Below are positions 22,327-32,818 of a stretch of 64,000 nucleotides of DNA, one piece after another. Made by a program: the position numbers and the translations under genes. Below the pieces are notes generated by a model. That model saw nothing but the letters and a program-made list of their open reading frames with translations. It made no database searches and was not told where the DNA came from. The stretch comes from Bimuria novae-zelandiae CBS 107.79. Lineage: Eukaryota > Ascomycota > Dothideomycetes > Pleosporales > Didymosphaeriaceae. The DNA lies in NCBI GenBank assembly GCA_010015655.1, contig ML976656.1, forward strand, positions 2,356,224 to 2,420,223. Direction: 5' to 3'. The number at the start of each line of letters is the position of its first letter. Within the stretch, counting starts at the first letter, position 1.

Positions 22327-23918
22327 TTAACCGGACCCAGAACCTTTCTTCTTATCCTCGTCTTTTTCGTCGTTGAGGTTGCGGTGTTGCCCGGTTAGGT
22401 TGTGCCACGCGCTCTTTAGGAAACTCTCGTTCTTGTGGTCGTCGGCGCTCGTTGCTGGCTCATCCGGCTTCTTGGGTAGGATGACTCGCTTCGCCGTCTT
22501 GTCGCCCATCTCGTCGGCTAGCATCTCGAGGATGGTTCGCTGGTTCTGGCTAAGATACTTTGGCATGTTGACTTTGAATTCGACCTTCAAGTCGCCCTTT
22601 GCGTTACGCCTGCCAGAAAGCATCTTCATGCCCATCCCAGACAGTGTCACTCTGTCCCCTGTGCCAGAACCGGTGGGTACCTTGACCATGACTTCGCCGT
22701 CCAGTGTCGGCACCTTGATCTCTCCACCCAGGACTGCCGTAGTCAGGGGTATCGTGACCGTGTGAAGGATGTCGGAACCGGCGCGTTTGAATTTCGGATC
22801 GGATGCGACGCGGATAAGAACGTAGAGATCGCCCTTCTGGCCCTTCACGTTCGAACCTACCGCCTGACCGGTCAGCGGTGCATCGCCCTCGCCACTGACC
22901 CGCAACCGCATGCCGTCTTCTACGCCTCCAGGAATATCCACCGTGATGGTCTTTCGTTCCTTGACTGCACCGTCTCCGCCGCACGTCCCGCACGAGGAGC
23001 CGCGGGGTACTGCCATACCAGAGCCGCCGCAACTGCTGCACGTCGCGCTCATGTGGAAACCTCCCATGCTCGTCACTCTTTGCCCTGTGCCGCCGCAGCT
23101 CTTACATTCGGTCTTCTTCGCGCCCTTTTTCAAGCCACTACCTGTGCAAGTCTTGCACTCCACCAATGGCGTGACGTATATGTCTTTGCTGACTCCCTTC
23201 GCCGCGTCCATGAATGAGATGTTCGTCTGCACCTCAATGTTGTCTCCAACCAAGATCTCTTCTTCAAACGCGCTTCTCCTCCCTCTCCCTCGCCTGCCTC
23301 CACCCCCGAATGCACTGAAGAGATCTTCAATGTTGATATCTTGTGCGAACCCGCCCTGGAAGCCACCCCCGCCAAATCCTCCGAACCCTCCAAAACCGCC
23401 CCCGAACGGATCGCCTCCACCAGCGCCAGCTCCAGGGTTAAATCCACCACTCTGGTCAAAGGCAGCGGAGCCGTATGAGTCGTACGCTTTCTTCTTCGAC
23501 TCATCGGAGAGTATTTCGTAGGCGGATTGCGCGGCGGCGAACTTGTCTTTCGCGGAGGGGTCCTTGTTGGTATCGGGATGGTATTTCTTCGCGAGGCCGT
23601 AGTAAGCCTTCTTTATATCGGCAGCGGAAGCATTCTTCGAAACGCCTAAAGTGGCATAGGGATCGGAGACGGCGTATGAGGGGGACGTTGCGTGGAAGAG
23701 CTGGGGAGAAGTTAGCATGTTCGTGCCCTTGTCGAACTGGCGTATATACATACCCGTATCCGCGGCGCATGTTGCTGATGTATTTGCGGCCTGGTAGAAG
23801 GTCTCTTCGGATTTGGTCGTGATGAATGCGATATGTTCCGTCGCTGGCACAGGGAACCACAGATGGCGCGCACGGGAGCGACCGCCTTGAACGGCAGCGC
23901 AGGAGCGATCAAGCTCAT
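22327..23918 (-). CDS. mdj1: mitochondrial DnaJ co-chaperone, Mdj1 type
   Basis: Exon 1 (23918-23754) and exon 2 (23700-22327) give 512 residues. The intron (GTATGT, CTAAC branch, CCCAG) joins an Arg/Ser-rich N-terminus ending APRIR to [10 protein letters not shown], a typical mitochondrial presequence; the unspliced start loses it. Then follow the J domain (about 62-126, HPD intact in [10 protein letters not shown]), a Gly/Phe-rich linker, four CxxCxGxG zinc repeats ([32 protein letters not shown]) and the C-terminal substrate domains. It stimulates mitochondrial Hsp70 in matrix protein folding (family knowledge). The tail from about 455 is charged and less conserved. Confidence 0.95.
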
Positions 23919-24589
23919 GACGGGAAAATCAGAGGTATGAGCAGAACAAGCGTACCAATGCACTGAATGAAAGGAAGCATTTGATGATTGAGGAGCGATG
24001 CGACGAATCATGAAAATTTGGCGCACGGACTCGACTTCACGGACGCGATGTCATTGGCCCCGTGCACGCGTTGCTTCTGGTATTTTCTAGACGCGCTGGG
24101 ACGAGAATCAACAATGCCGATGCTTTGTGACAAGTAGTGGTCCCAACTCGATATTCCCTACTGAATGTCGGTTTTCTGAACATGAGACACCACCTTACTT
24201 GAAGATATCTTACAACAGTGACGTAGTTCCGAGTAGTAACGCCTCGAGTCACTAAATTCCGATCCTCGTCGTGGCAAGCCGTGGACCACCAGGAACACCA
24301 GACACCAAATATACACGATACTCATAATGCGCTTGGCACAGAATCGATTATGTCTTTCATGAAAACCCGTCATATGCCCATTGCAAGCGATGCCCATGCC
24401 CATGTGTATTCCCAAGATGTCACAGGTTTGTTCCTTCCCAGACGCCATTGCGTAATATAAAACCAACCAAACGCCACCCAATGCAATGCTCGTCATGTGT
24501 AGAGTGCCGGCATGATGGTTATTCGAGACCAGGGTATCAGAACTCCGAAAGTGCCGCGAAGAGGGGTGAAGAAGCAGACCGGAGGCCGA
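23919..24589. other. intergenic, no gene recognised
   Basis: Promoter side of the DnaJ gene and 3' side of the SAP30-like gene. Short minus-strand frames (24037-24496) show no domain. Confidence 0.6.
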
Positions 24590-25224
24590 CTATTTACGTT
24601 GGGGAGCGAACCGGACGCGGAACTCCTTGTCTATTGACTTGTCAGTGAGGGTGGTTCAAGTAGTTGCGAGAAAGGGTTGTACGCACCCTGGTTCTTGACC
24701 GTGTACATCCAGTCGATGATGCAGTTGGTCTCCGACACGGCTTGCGCATTGAAGTTTTTCCGCACCGCGAGCGACAGTTGGCTCTTCTCCACTCGCCGCT
24801 TCGCTTTTGGTCGTGCCATTGTGGGTGAGAGCTTTCCGATGCCCTGGTTCAGGACGATGTGGCTGCCGGGGTTCTTGAATGAGGACGGCGTGTCGAGACG
24901 GTACGCGCGGCGGTAACCCTGGAGGACGGCGTGGTCTTGTGTATTCCAGCCCATCTGCGAAGAAATATGTAGTCAGCGCTGTGTTCTTCCGTACGCACTC
25001 TCTCCGAAGTTACATCAGAGGCCACTCACTCCTGACGTATGCTCGTTCTGACCACTGTGGGTGGAGGCGTTGTCGCCGTTCGAGGACACGACCTCCCTGA
25101 TACTGCTACCATTCGCGTGGTTTGTATTCCCAGTGCGTCGGCCGCGCGCATTGGTGTGACCCTGCAGCGAGTGCAGCTTCTCCTTGAGCGACTGGGGGTC
25201 CTCGTGTGTGCGTTTGGGAGGCAT
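24590..25224 (-). CDS. SAP30-like subunit of the Sin3/histone deacetylase complex
   Basis: Three exons (25224-25030, 24954-24687, 24630-24590) give 167 residues. Residues 1-65 are polar and low-complexity. The rest carries the Sin3-binding pattern of fungal Sap30: GYRRAYRLDTPSSFKNPG, SPTMARPKAKRR, AVRKNFNAQAVSETNCIIDW, and the last exon supplies the conserved end DKEFRVRFAP. Known role of the family: bridging Sin3 and the Rpd3-type deacetylase for transcriptional repression in the nucleus. The final 41-nt exon is needed for the family-like end and would be missed without the 56-nt intron. Short for the family because the N-terminal zinc module of animal SAP30 is absent, as usual in fungi. Confidence 0.88.
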
Positions 25225-26963
25225 AGCGAAGCAAAGAGTGTCGAGTCAAAGTGTCGAGAAACAGGCGCTGCTGAGCCTCGTACAAGGTGTGGCCGGTGTC
25301 GCAAGAGGGACAGGAAGAGGCTACATCCGTGGAGAGACGAGTCAGCCGCTGTGCTTGTGTGCTGGTGTTTCCCTCTCCCGCCTGTACGGCGCACTTTTGC
25401 TATGGGGCCGATGACATAGCGTGCCTGCCCTTTCAGGGTCCGCGCTAGCCTACCGCTCAACCGCGCACGCGACGACGCGTTGTCACCGCTAATTCAAGCA
25501 CGAACGAACATCCAGTGTCACATCCGCGCGCGGGCATCTGGGGGGCCAAACCAACGAGACGGGATGGATGTAAACACATGCTAGATGTCAATGTAGGGAG
25601 GATCGTGGTGCAAGAGAATAGCCGCGTCCCGACACTGCGGTAACGCAGGCAGGAGAAGAGAGCCGACCTCAAAGCTTGGGTGGAAAGCATGGGAAAAAGA
25701 GATATCGTACGGTAGCGCCGGGAATGCAACAATTGACCGGCTTCTGCAGTGCGCCGGCTTCATCCCGCCAGAGCCGAGACCGACGGCTTGCGGTGAACTA
25801 AGCCGTTCAGGTTCGCCTGCAGTGGCTCGATAACGACAGACTTCCAATTGCTACGAAAGAAGAAGAAAGCAATGCGATGTACATTTTTACAACTCTCCGG
25901 ATCGTATCGACATGGGTTTTTCCGGTTGTAGTCCCAGTACCACGTATCACCCTAAGACGAACTCGGGACAGAACAAACCCGAATATTGTAACATTGTAGA
26001 CCTGCCCTTCCTTCCGTGACGTAAAATGGTGGGCATCTAGCAACTAGGCAGGCAAACATACCAGATTGCATAGCGGTGCTACGTACCATAGGTATATGCT
26101 GCGTTGATATGGGCACCGTCAGTACATTCGCTGACATACACAAAAGCTGAACCGCATCTGAGCAGTCTATCTGACGTAAAAAAAAATCCAATACAGAGCC
26201 GACACTAGGCAACATATTTCAAACCAAAAAAGTTCTCGTTGAACGACTATTCAGTTCAGACCAGTCCTAAGCAGGAAATCTCTCTATTTGATTTGAACCT
26301 TTACCATGGCGTTTGCAGAGCTCCGATGCCGCTCGTCTCGACACTCTTACTAATTTAGATATCACCTTGTGTCGACCCGCAGTCCCACAGCAGAAATTTT
26401 GTATGCTTTTTGGAAATTTTATATGCGTTTTTGATATGCGTCCTTTATTCCATGGTTGATCCTCTGACTCTGACCCTGTTCCGTGGTTGAGTGCATGCCT
26501 CAGAGAGAAGACTCCGATTTTGCGCATCCGTCCCGAGGGAGATTAGGAGCGTTCAACAGAAGCTCCACTACCGGGCGGCCGGAACCATCCAGGCACCTGA
26601 GGCATCCGTGGTTGTGAGGGTGACGTACCGAATTTACCTACAACGGTTAACGTCCTCAACACGAGGATCACGCCAGGACGAACCTTGTTTAGACCTGCGT
26701 CTACCTTTACCTAGGCCTGTGGCCTCTTACCTGTACCAGGGCCGCTAGCTAGACCACGAGAACCTTACTACCTATATAAGTCCATCCCCCAGCTACTCCA
26801 GACCTTCTCCTCTACATCCCACTCCTCTAGTCAGAGAGCTTACCTTGGTCACCTTTCGAGCCAGTACTTCTCCTCGAGTCACCTCACGCTTCAGCATTCA
26901 GTGTTCGGATCTCAGCTACCCACCAACTCCTGTCTTGCAACGGCTACCCGCGCGTCTGTCAAC
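25225..26963. other. divergent upstream region
   Basis: 1.7 kb between two divergent genes. The last 150 bases are pyrimidine-rich (CTCCTC, TCACCTT), as in fungal leader regions. No gene recognised. Confidence 0.6.
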
Positions 26964-28400
26964 ATGAACCCCTCCGCTGGCTCGTTCGTTCCTACCAATG
27001 GCAATCAGGTGAGCCCGGTCTCCTCTTATGAACTCCCGTACAAGGGCGAGGGCCTACAGCGAGAGCTAGCCCGCGTCCGGACTGAGCGGACTACCCTCGA
27101 GGAATTTTCCAATACCCTCCTGGCCAGGATTGCCACCCTGGAGAGAAGTGCTAATGTAAAGGATCAGAAGGCCAGCAGTGTGTCCGTCCCGCCGCATCTC
27201 AGGATGAAGACCGCAACGGGCTTTGCCAAGAAGGTCCCTCCACACCATGCCGGAGCTGCCAACGGGTCAGCATTGTTCACGCCTGTGACTTGGTCAGGCA
27301 CCGACGACGATGGCACTTCCGGCAAGCCCTCCGACTCCGCGCAGGTTGGCCGACCAAGTGCCAACAATCCCCTTGTCACAGACGGAAATGTCGACGACAC
27401 CATCACCGAGCGCATCCACAAGACGGCTGTGGAGCGCGAGCTTACCCCGCCGCTATCGCCCAAGCGCACCGAGCTCCAGATGAGCACTGCGGTTGACCAC
27501 CTCTCCCTGACCGACGACACTTCACGCCCCTTCAAGCCCCAGTACATTGCCAGTCTCCCTGAGCTCCCGCACAATATCCTATCCAAGATCCCCGCCTCGC
27601 CCGTGAGCTTCTCCCCAGACTTCCTCCGCAACCAACTCGGCGGCACCGTCTGGAGCCCCGGCATGGTCATCATCCCCCCTCCCCAGCCGTCCCTCCTACC
27701 CGACCGCATGTACTACACCGTCGACCCATCCCACAACCCGTACCTCCCGTCCGCTCCCGGCGAGCACGGCGCCAAGCTCGTCCCCTTCTTCAACGACAAC
27801 CCCGAGGACGTCTTGGACCTTCCCGACGGCTGGGACGCCACCATGAACCTGCCGCTCTTCATCCTCCGCGACGTCCCCGACGCCGCCAACGGCAAGCCCC
27901 GCAAGCGCTACGTCTATTACGGACACTACTCGCAGTCCCGCTGGAGCGACAAGCTCGACTACGACCGCATGACGCAGTGCGTGCCGACCTCCGTGCGCGA
28001 GTACTGGGCCTCCGAGCTGTCTGCAACAGGCCGTCCCGAGTGGGTCACCAAGGCGTTGCAGAAGCATTTTTTTCCCGCGCCGGAGTACGACGGTGCGCTG
28101 CCGGGCCTCGCCGAGGAAGAAGGCGGGTCCGTGGCTGAAGAGGAGTTCGCGAAGCGCGAGGAGAAGGTCGCCAAGGATGTGGGGCGCTTCGTGGAGCAGC
28201 TGCGCTCGTGGAAGAAGGAGGCGGATATGCGGACTAGCTTGATTCGGAAGGACTATATTATGGCGGCGTTTGATAAGGCGGATGCGGATGAGGTGGCTGC
28301 GCTCCGTCTTTGGTGGGAGTACCTCGAGTGCGTGGATTATCGGGAAGACTTTTACACGACGCTGGTGCAACTGCAGAGCCGGAATGCGAGCTACGCCTAG
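26964..28400 (+). CDS. conserved fungal protein, DUF6697-like C-terminus
   Basis: Single exon, 478 residues from the ATG at 26964 (context CAACATG). Residues about 30-65 form a short coiled coil (LQRELARVRTERTTLEEF). A disordered middle contains an SP-rich stretch (TPPLSPKRTE). The C-terminal half is compact: RYVYYGHYSQSRWSDKLDYD, then REYWASELSATGRPEWVTKA, then a charged helix and LRLWWEYLECVDYREDFY. From memory this resembles the fungal DUF6697 domain; the name is tentative. No signal peptide or membrane segment. Function unknown. The reading frame has strong third-position GC, so it is clearly coding. Confidence 0.8.
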   Translation: MNPSAGSFVPTNGNQVSPVSSYELPYKGEGLQRELARVRTERTTLEEFSNTLLARIATLERSANVKDQKASSVSVPPHLRMKTATGFAKKVPPHHAGAANGSALFTPVTWSGTDDDGTSGKPSDSAQVGRPSANNPLVTDGNVDDTITERIHKTAVERELTPPLSPKRTELQMSTAVDHLSLTDDTSRPFKPQYIASLPELPHNILSKIPASPVSFSPDFLRNQLGGTVWSPGMVIIPPPQPSLLPDRMYYTVDPSHNPYLPSAPGEHGAKLVPFFNDNPEDVLDLPDGWDATMNLPLFILRDVPDAANGKPRKRYVYYGHYSQSRWSDKLDYDRMTQCVPTSVREYWASELSATGRPEWVTKALQKHFFPAPEYDGALPGLAEEEGGSVAEEEFAKREEKVAKDVGRFVEQLRSWKKEADMRTSLIRKDYIMAAFDKADADEVAALRLWWEYLECVDYREDFYTTLVQLQSRNASYA

Positions 28401-29102
28401 ATGGCTATCTTCGAGGGCGGAGGCGTGGTCGTCGAAGATGTTCCATCACACGCATACATCGGACGGTTTCCAGCTTCCCTGGCGATTCCCCTGTGCTCTG
28501 GTGTTCTTTCCTATCCCTTCCCCTAATTTTTACCCCACCACCTCTCGTATGTTTTTCGGATATTCATCACAACACCAAGAGCACACCTGGAAGGTATGCA
28601 CTTCATCTCCTACTGTCGGGCTCGGCAAATTGCGGTCTCTTATTATGATTGGATTCGGCTTGGGTATTTTCGTTGTGGTGTTAATGCAGGCGTTAGAGTG
28701 GTAATAAAAGTGTCTATCTTATGAGTTTCCGCCGTTCATGTGAATAATGAATCGCCCTGTGAGTAAATCGATAATGAGCTCGACGCAGCGTTTCATGGAG
28801 AGTTGTGTAATTGGAGTGGTGTGATGTGTACAAAGGCAGACGCAGTAATCTAGCGCTATGAAGAAGCTGAGCTTCATAAAATTAGCACGAGCGAGCTTGT
28901 CGTTTCGGAGTATACCATATGAAAAGGGTGTAGTGTCGCTATGATATACTAGCGTCAAAGAAGGGGATGTTTTACGAAACGCTGCATCCAACGAAGTAGG
29001 TGCCTGTACACCCGGAAGAAAATCGCGTGCGCTCCGCCCAAGCTTTTAAGAATGTTGTCATGCAAGCCATCACTTCGTCGCATCACCGACACTCGCTCTG
29101 CC
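28401..29102. other. convergent 3' region
   Basis: Lies between the 3' ends of two convergent genes. Nothing recognisable beyond untranslated sequence. Confidence 0.65.
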
Positions 29103-32100
29103 TCACCCCCCACCCAACGCCACCCTCTCCATATCCGCCCTCAACTCCTCCTCGCTCGCCAGCAAATTCTTTGCCCACGGCACCCTAACACGCCCAGACC
29201 CCACAACCACAAACCTCTGCTCGTCCCCCAGCGCAGGGCCCTTCCCCCTTACAACACCACCACCACCCCATCCTCCCTCCCTACCATCCCCATCCAGCAC
29301 TATCGGCCCCTGTTCCCCAATCGGCCTCGTCTTCCGGTCCGGATACGGCGGTCCGCGCCCCAGCTCCGCAGCCCTCTCCCAGCTCGTCTCGCACGCGCGA
29401 GCTATAACGGCCGCAGACGCCCATCCCGTGCGCCGATCAACAGCGAGGAGCCGCTTGATAAGCCACGCGCGCTGCGCAGGCTCCTGGTACTGCACGCCGG
29501 CGAAGAACAGCGCCATCGTGACTTCGATGAGGGCGGCGCCGAGGAACGGGCTGAGCGGGATGTCGTCGCTCGCTGGGACCTGCATGCCAGCCGCGATGCG
29601 GCCGATGAGCATGGCGTACAGTTTGGTCGTGGGCGCCGCGACGCCCGCGGCAACTGTGGCGGCCGGTGGCATGGCGGGGTGGGAGCGCATGAGCAGGATC
29701 TTGGAGAGGTGGAGCATGGTCCAGATGGCGCTGATGTCGTAGCTGCGGTGGACGAGGGCGGGGCCGAAGGGTGTCATGTTGCCGCCTGGTGCGACGGGGT
29801 AGAGGTCCTCTGACAGCGGTGCGAAGGCCTCTTCATTTGCGAGAATGCTTGCGATGGTGCTGTGGGCGCGGGAAATTTCTTGCCAGTCTTCTTCCGCTAC
29901 TGAAAGGGCGGCGCGGAGATTGGCGAACTTTGGATGTGGGGTATCTGGAGATTCGAGAGGACTTTCACGGGCGTAGTCATCAGGTACAGAATAGCTCTTA
30001 GGCAGAGACGAGGGGCCTTGTGTTGGAGCCATTCCATAAAAAGCTTGCATGCCAGGAGGTGGTCTTCTTAGAGAGTGTCCTTGATGTGGTCCTTGATGTG
30101 GTCCTTGTCCTTTTGCAGGACCTGGTCCTGCAGAAGCACCCATTCTGTGTAGTTGTGGGGGAGGCCCGGTTGGGTTGGATGGCTGTCCAGCTTGGCTCAT
30201 TGAAGGGGGCATACCACCAGGCATATTGGGGCTGGGCCGCCAATGTCCCCCATTTGCTTCCACTTGTTTCAGCTTTCTAGGTCGATCTCGGACGGCGAAG
30301 TCGGCGATGCGGGCAATGAGGAGTATAATGTGATCGTGGGTGCCGTAGATAGCGCCTGCATGGCCGAGCGGTGCCCGCGGAGGACAATCGGCCCATCTGT
30401 GGAACGGGGTGCTGCATCGTGAGTAGGATGATACAAGACTAGGCACATAGTCGTCACTTACATCAACGGATTGCCACTGACCGAGGACTGGAAAGCGTCT
30501 TGTCGCAAATAAAACCAATGTAGGTCCTGCAACGTTTCAAACGTTTTCAGGTCCAATTTTGCTGGCAACGGAGGTCTTCTCTCCTGGCCGTCGTCTCCGT
30601 GTTCAAGCACTCTACCAAAGTCTTCATAACTGATCTTTTGTCCAACAATTTGACTGACCAACCGCTCGTCGGGCATTGTATTTTCAGTCGGGAACGAATC
30701 GTGTTGTCCAAGATTGGCAAGAAATCTTCTTTCCTGGGCGACCTCGGCCGCTTTGAGCCGTCGCGCCTCTAGAGTGAGTAATGGAAAGTCGAGCTCGGTG
30801 AGCAGCTGTGCCGCTCCAACAAGATGAGTTGACCACTTAACATGTTCAGCCGTCATGACTGCACCGTTAGCAGTAGCCACTTTGTTCGAAGGAACGCCGT
30901 ACCCTCATAAAAGGCCAGTAGAAGGCTTGTTGCGACGGTGGCAATGGTATGTCGTCGTTTGGAGCTGGCCAAGGATCTACCTAGCCGTTTCAACGCATAA
31001 GCTATTCGCGTTGTGAGCTTCTTTACAACAAACCAAGCAAGCGCTTACACGGACCATAGTGTTTGTATGACGGTGTCACCGATGCCCGTTGTAGTCTTGC
31101 AATGTGAAGACTCGCCGACGCTAGCATGGCGTGGAGTAGCCCTTGATGGTTCAAAGCTTTCAGTGGAAGTATATATGTCCACAGGTTCTGTTGTGATGGT
31201 GGGATCGGGCCTTCGATTAACGATGTCGGATTTCGGGGGTTTCGCTCGTAGATGGAGAGTGACAGAAAGACGGTCAGCAGTACATCAGAGCGAAAGCGAG
31301 GAAGATGGTGGACGTACTGGCCCAGTTACGTGTATAAAATGCGCGAAGACTCGTGCAGTCTTCGGGTTTTTAAGCGGGTTGGCGGCATGTTCCGCTTGGT
31401 AGGAAGCTAAAACGCCTTCGAAAATGAAGGCATCATACCGTCGTATCGTCAGCTCGTTCACATGTTCGTGCTGTATCTTCCGTATGAGACTGAAGTCTCC
31501 ACTGAAGGTTGTTGCCTCCTCGTCCAGCGATCCAGGTAGGTCAACCATCTCCTCATCCGAGTCGACATCCCAATAGTCGTCGTCGACTGCTTCTACGGCG
31601 GCTTCATCGAGCACTTGAGTGGGACTGACGTTGTCATCGTCTCCGAAGCCACTCGTTGGCACTTTCGTTTTGTCTCTCGCAGCATGTGCAGCAGTGGGTT
31701 CTATCACAAGCGATCATTAGCCGTCTCTCTTCGCACTTTACAAGAGAGCAGACTAAGACTCGGAGCTTATAGGCAAGGCATAGGGACAGATCATTGCATG
31801 CGGAGGATGATGACAGAGAACGAAAAGTAGTAATATTTGATGACCCTCTTGTCGGTTCAGAATGTTCTTAAAAGAAGGAGATAACGATGGTGATAGCTAA
31901 AAATTGACAGATCCATAACTAAACACGAGACATACCGTAAACCGCTTGCTGAGGCATATACGTTACATGTAAAGATGCGTCATGCTGGGGTATCTGGACA
32001 GGTTGAAAACTGGGATGTGAAGAACTGGGGTGTGAAACGGCAAGCGCATATGCCTCTGCTTGGCTATAGCCTGATGTGGTGACTTGTGGCTGTTGAAGCG

Positions 32101-32818
32101 GAGCCTGTGAATGAGTTCCGTATGCATAGTAGCTCTGGTCGTGGGAGTGTTGTGCTTGATACTGGTTCGGGGAGTATCGTGGAGCTTCTTGAGCATACTG
32201 CCCCTGAAAGTTCGCGTGGACTGGCGAAGCCTGAGCATAGTATGATGTCGCACTTGTTGGGGTCGGTAACTGATGCACTGGGGATTGCAGTGCTTGTTGT
32301 TGGCGATGAGGAGAGGACAAGGGCTGGCTGAAGTTGCCATCTCGGCCATACGGTGGCGCGCTTCCGGGGTAGGCTTGCTGGGTGTCGAGGTGTCCGAGGG
32401 AGGGAGCAGTCTCTGTCTGGTAGTCGAACTGAGATAGTGGCCGGGGTTGAATTGAGGCGAGGGTCGTTTCAGGAGGCTGCGAGGGTGATTGACTTGGACG
32501 GAAGTTGGTCGAACGGGTTCCGGGTAACATGGAGTTGTGGAACTGTAGGTTGGTCACCACGCCCGGGTGATTCGGCCACTCCCCCATGGGAGTCTTGAAG
32601 ACGACGCGCTGGTTGTAGCCTTCGCACTGGCGTTTGGATTTGATGCAGTTGGCACACGTAGGCCTCTCTTCCCCACACTTGATTCTCCTTCTGCGGCAAG
32701 TCAGACATCCCGTCTTGGTCCTCTTCCTCGCCTTTGCGTTGTTCGCGGGGCCTGTGCCAGTTGGTGACACATCGCCAGGCCTACTCTCCGCAGCCTGGTC
32801 TGCGGACGCTGGATCCAT
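29103..32818 (-). CDS. Zn2Cys6 transcription factor, 1081 residues
   Basis: Six exons (32818-31936, 31700-31318, 31244-31055, 31001-30903, 30858-30462, 30396-29103) join in frame. The Zn2Cys6 cluster is C-x2-C-x6-C-x6-C-x2-C-x6-C in GCLTCRRRRIKC...CANCIKSKRQCEGYNQ, preceded by basic residues and followed by a Pro/Gln/Ser/Tyr-rich region. The middle exons form the fungal-specific regulatory domain (LWTYILPLKALNHQGLLHAM, then HIARLQRASVTPS). Exon 6 contains a Gly/Pro/His-rich repeat (QGPHQGPHQGH) and a conserved helical C-terminus. Nuclear DNA-binding regulator (family); target unknown. The third exon acceptor (TACGAG, 31245) and the GTCCGT donor at 31054 are weak, so those boundaries are the least certain. 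An in-frame ATG lies 33 codons upstream. Confidence 0.88.

Noticed and set aside
22910..23521. 203-codon plus-strand frame, Pro-rich
   Set aside because: Antisense shadow of the Gly/Phe and zinc-repeat region of the DnaJ gene.
27164..28370. minus-strand frames of 181 and 224 codons
   Set aside because: Antisense to the conserved gene at 26964-28400; composition mirrors that gene's GC3 bias.
29052..29813. 253-codon plus-strand frame
   Set aside because: Antisense to the last exon of the Zn2Cys6 gene; Arg/His-rich with no domain.
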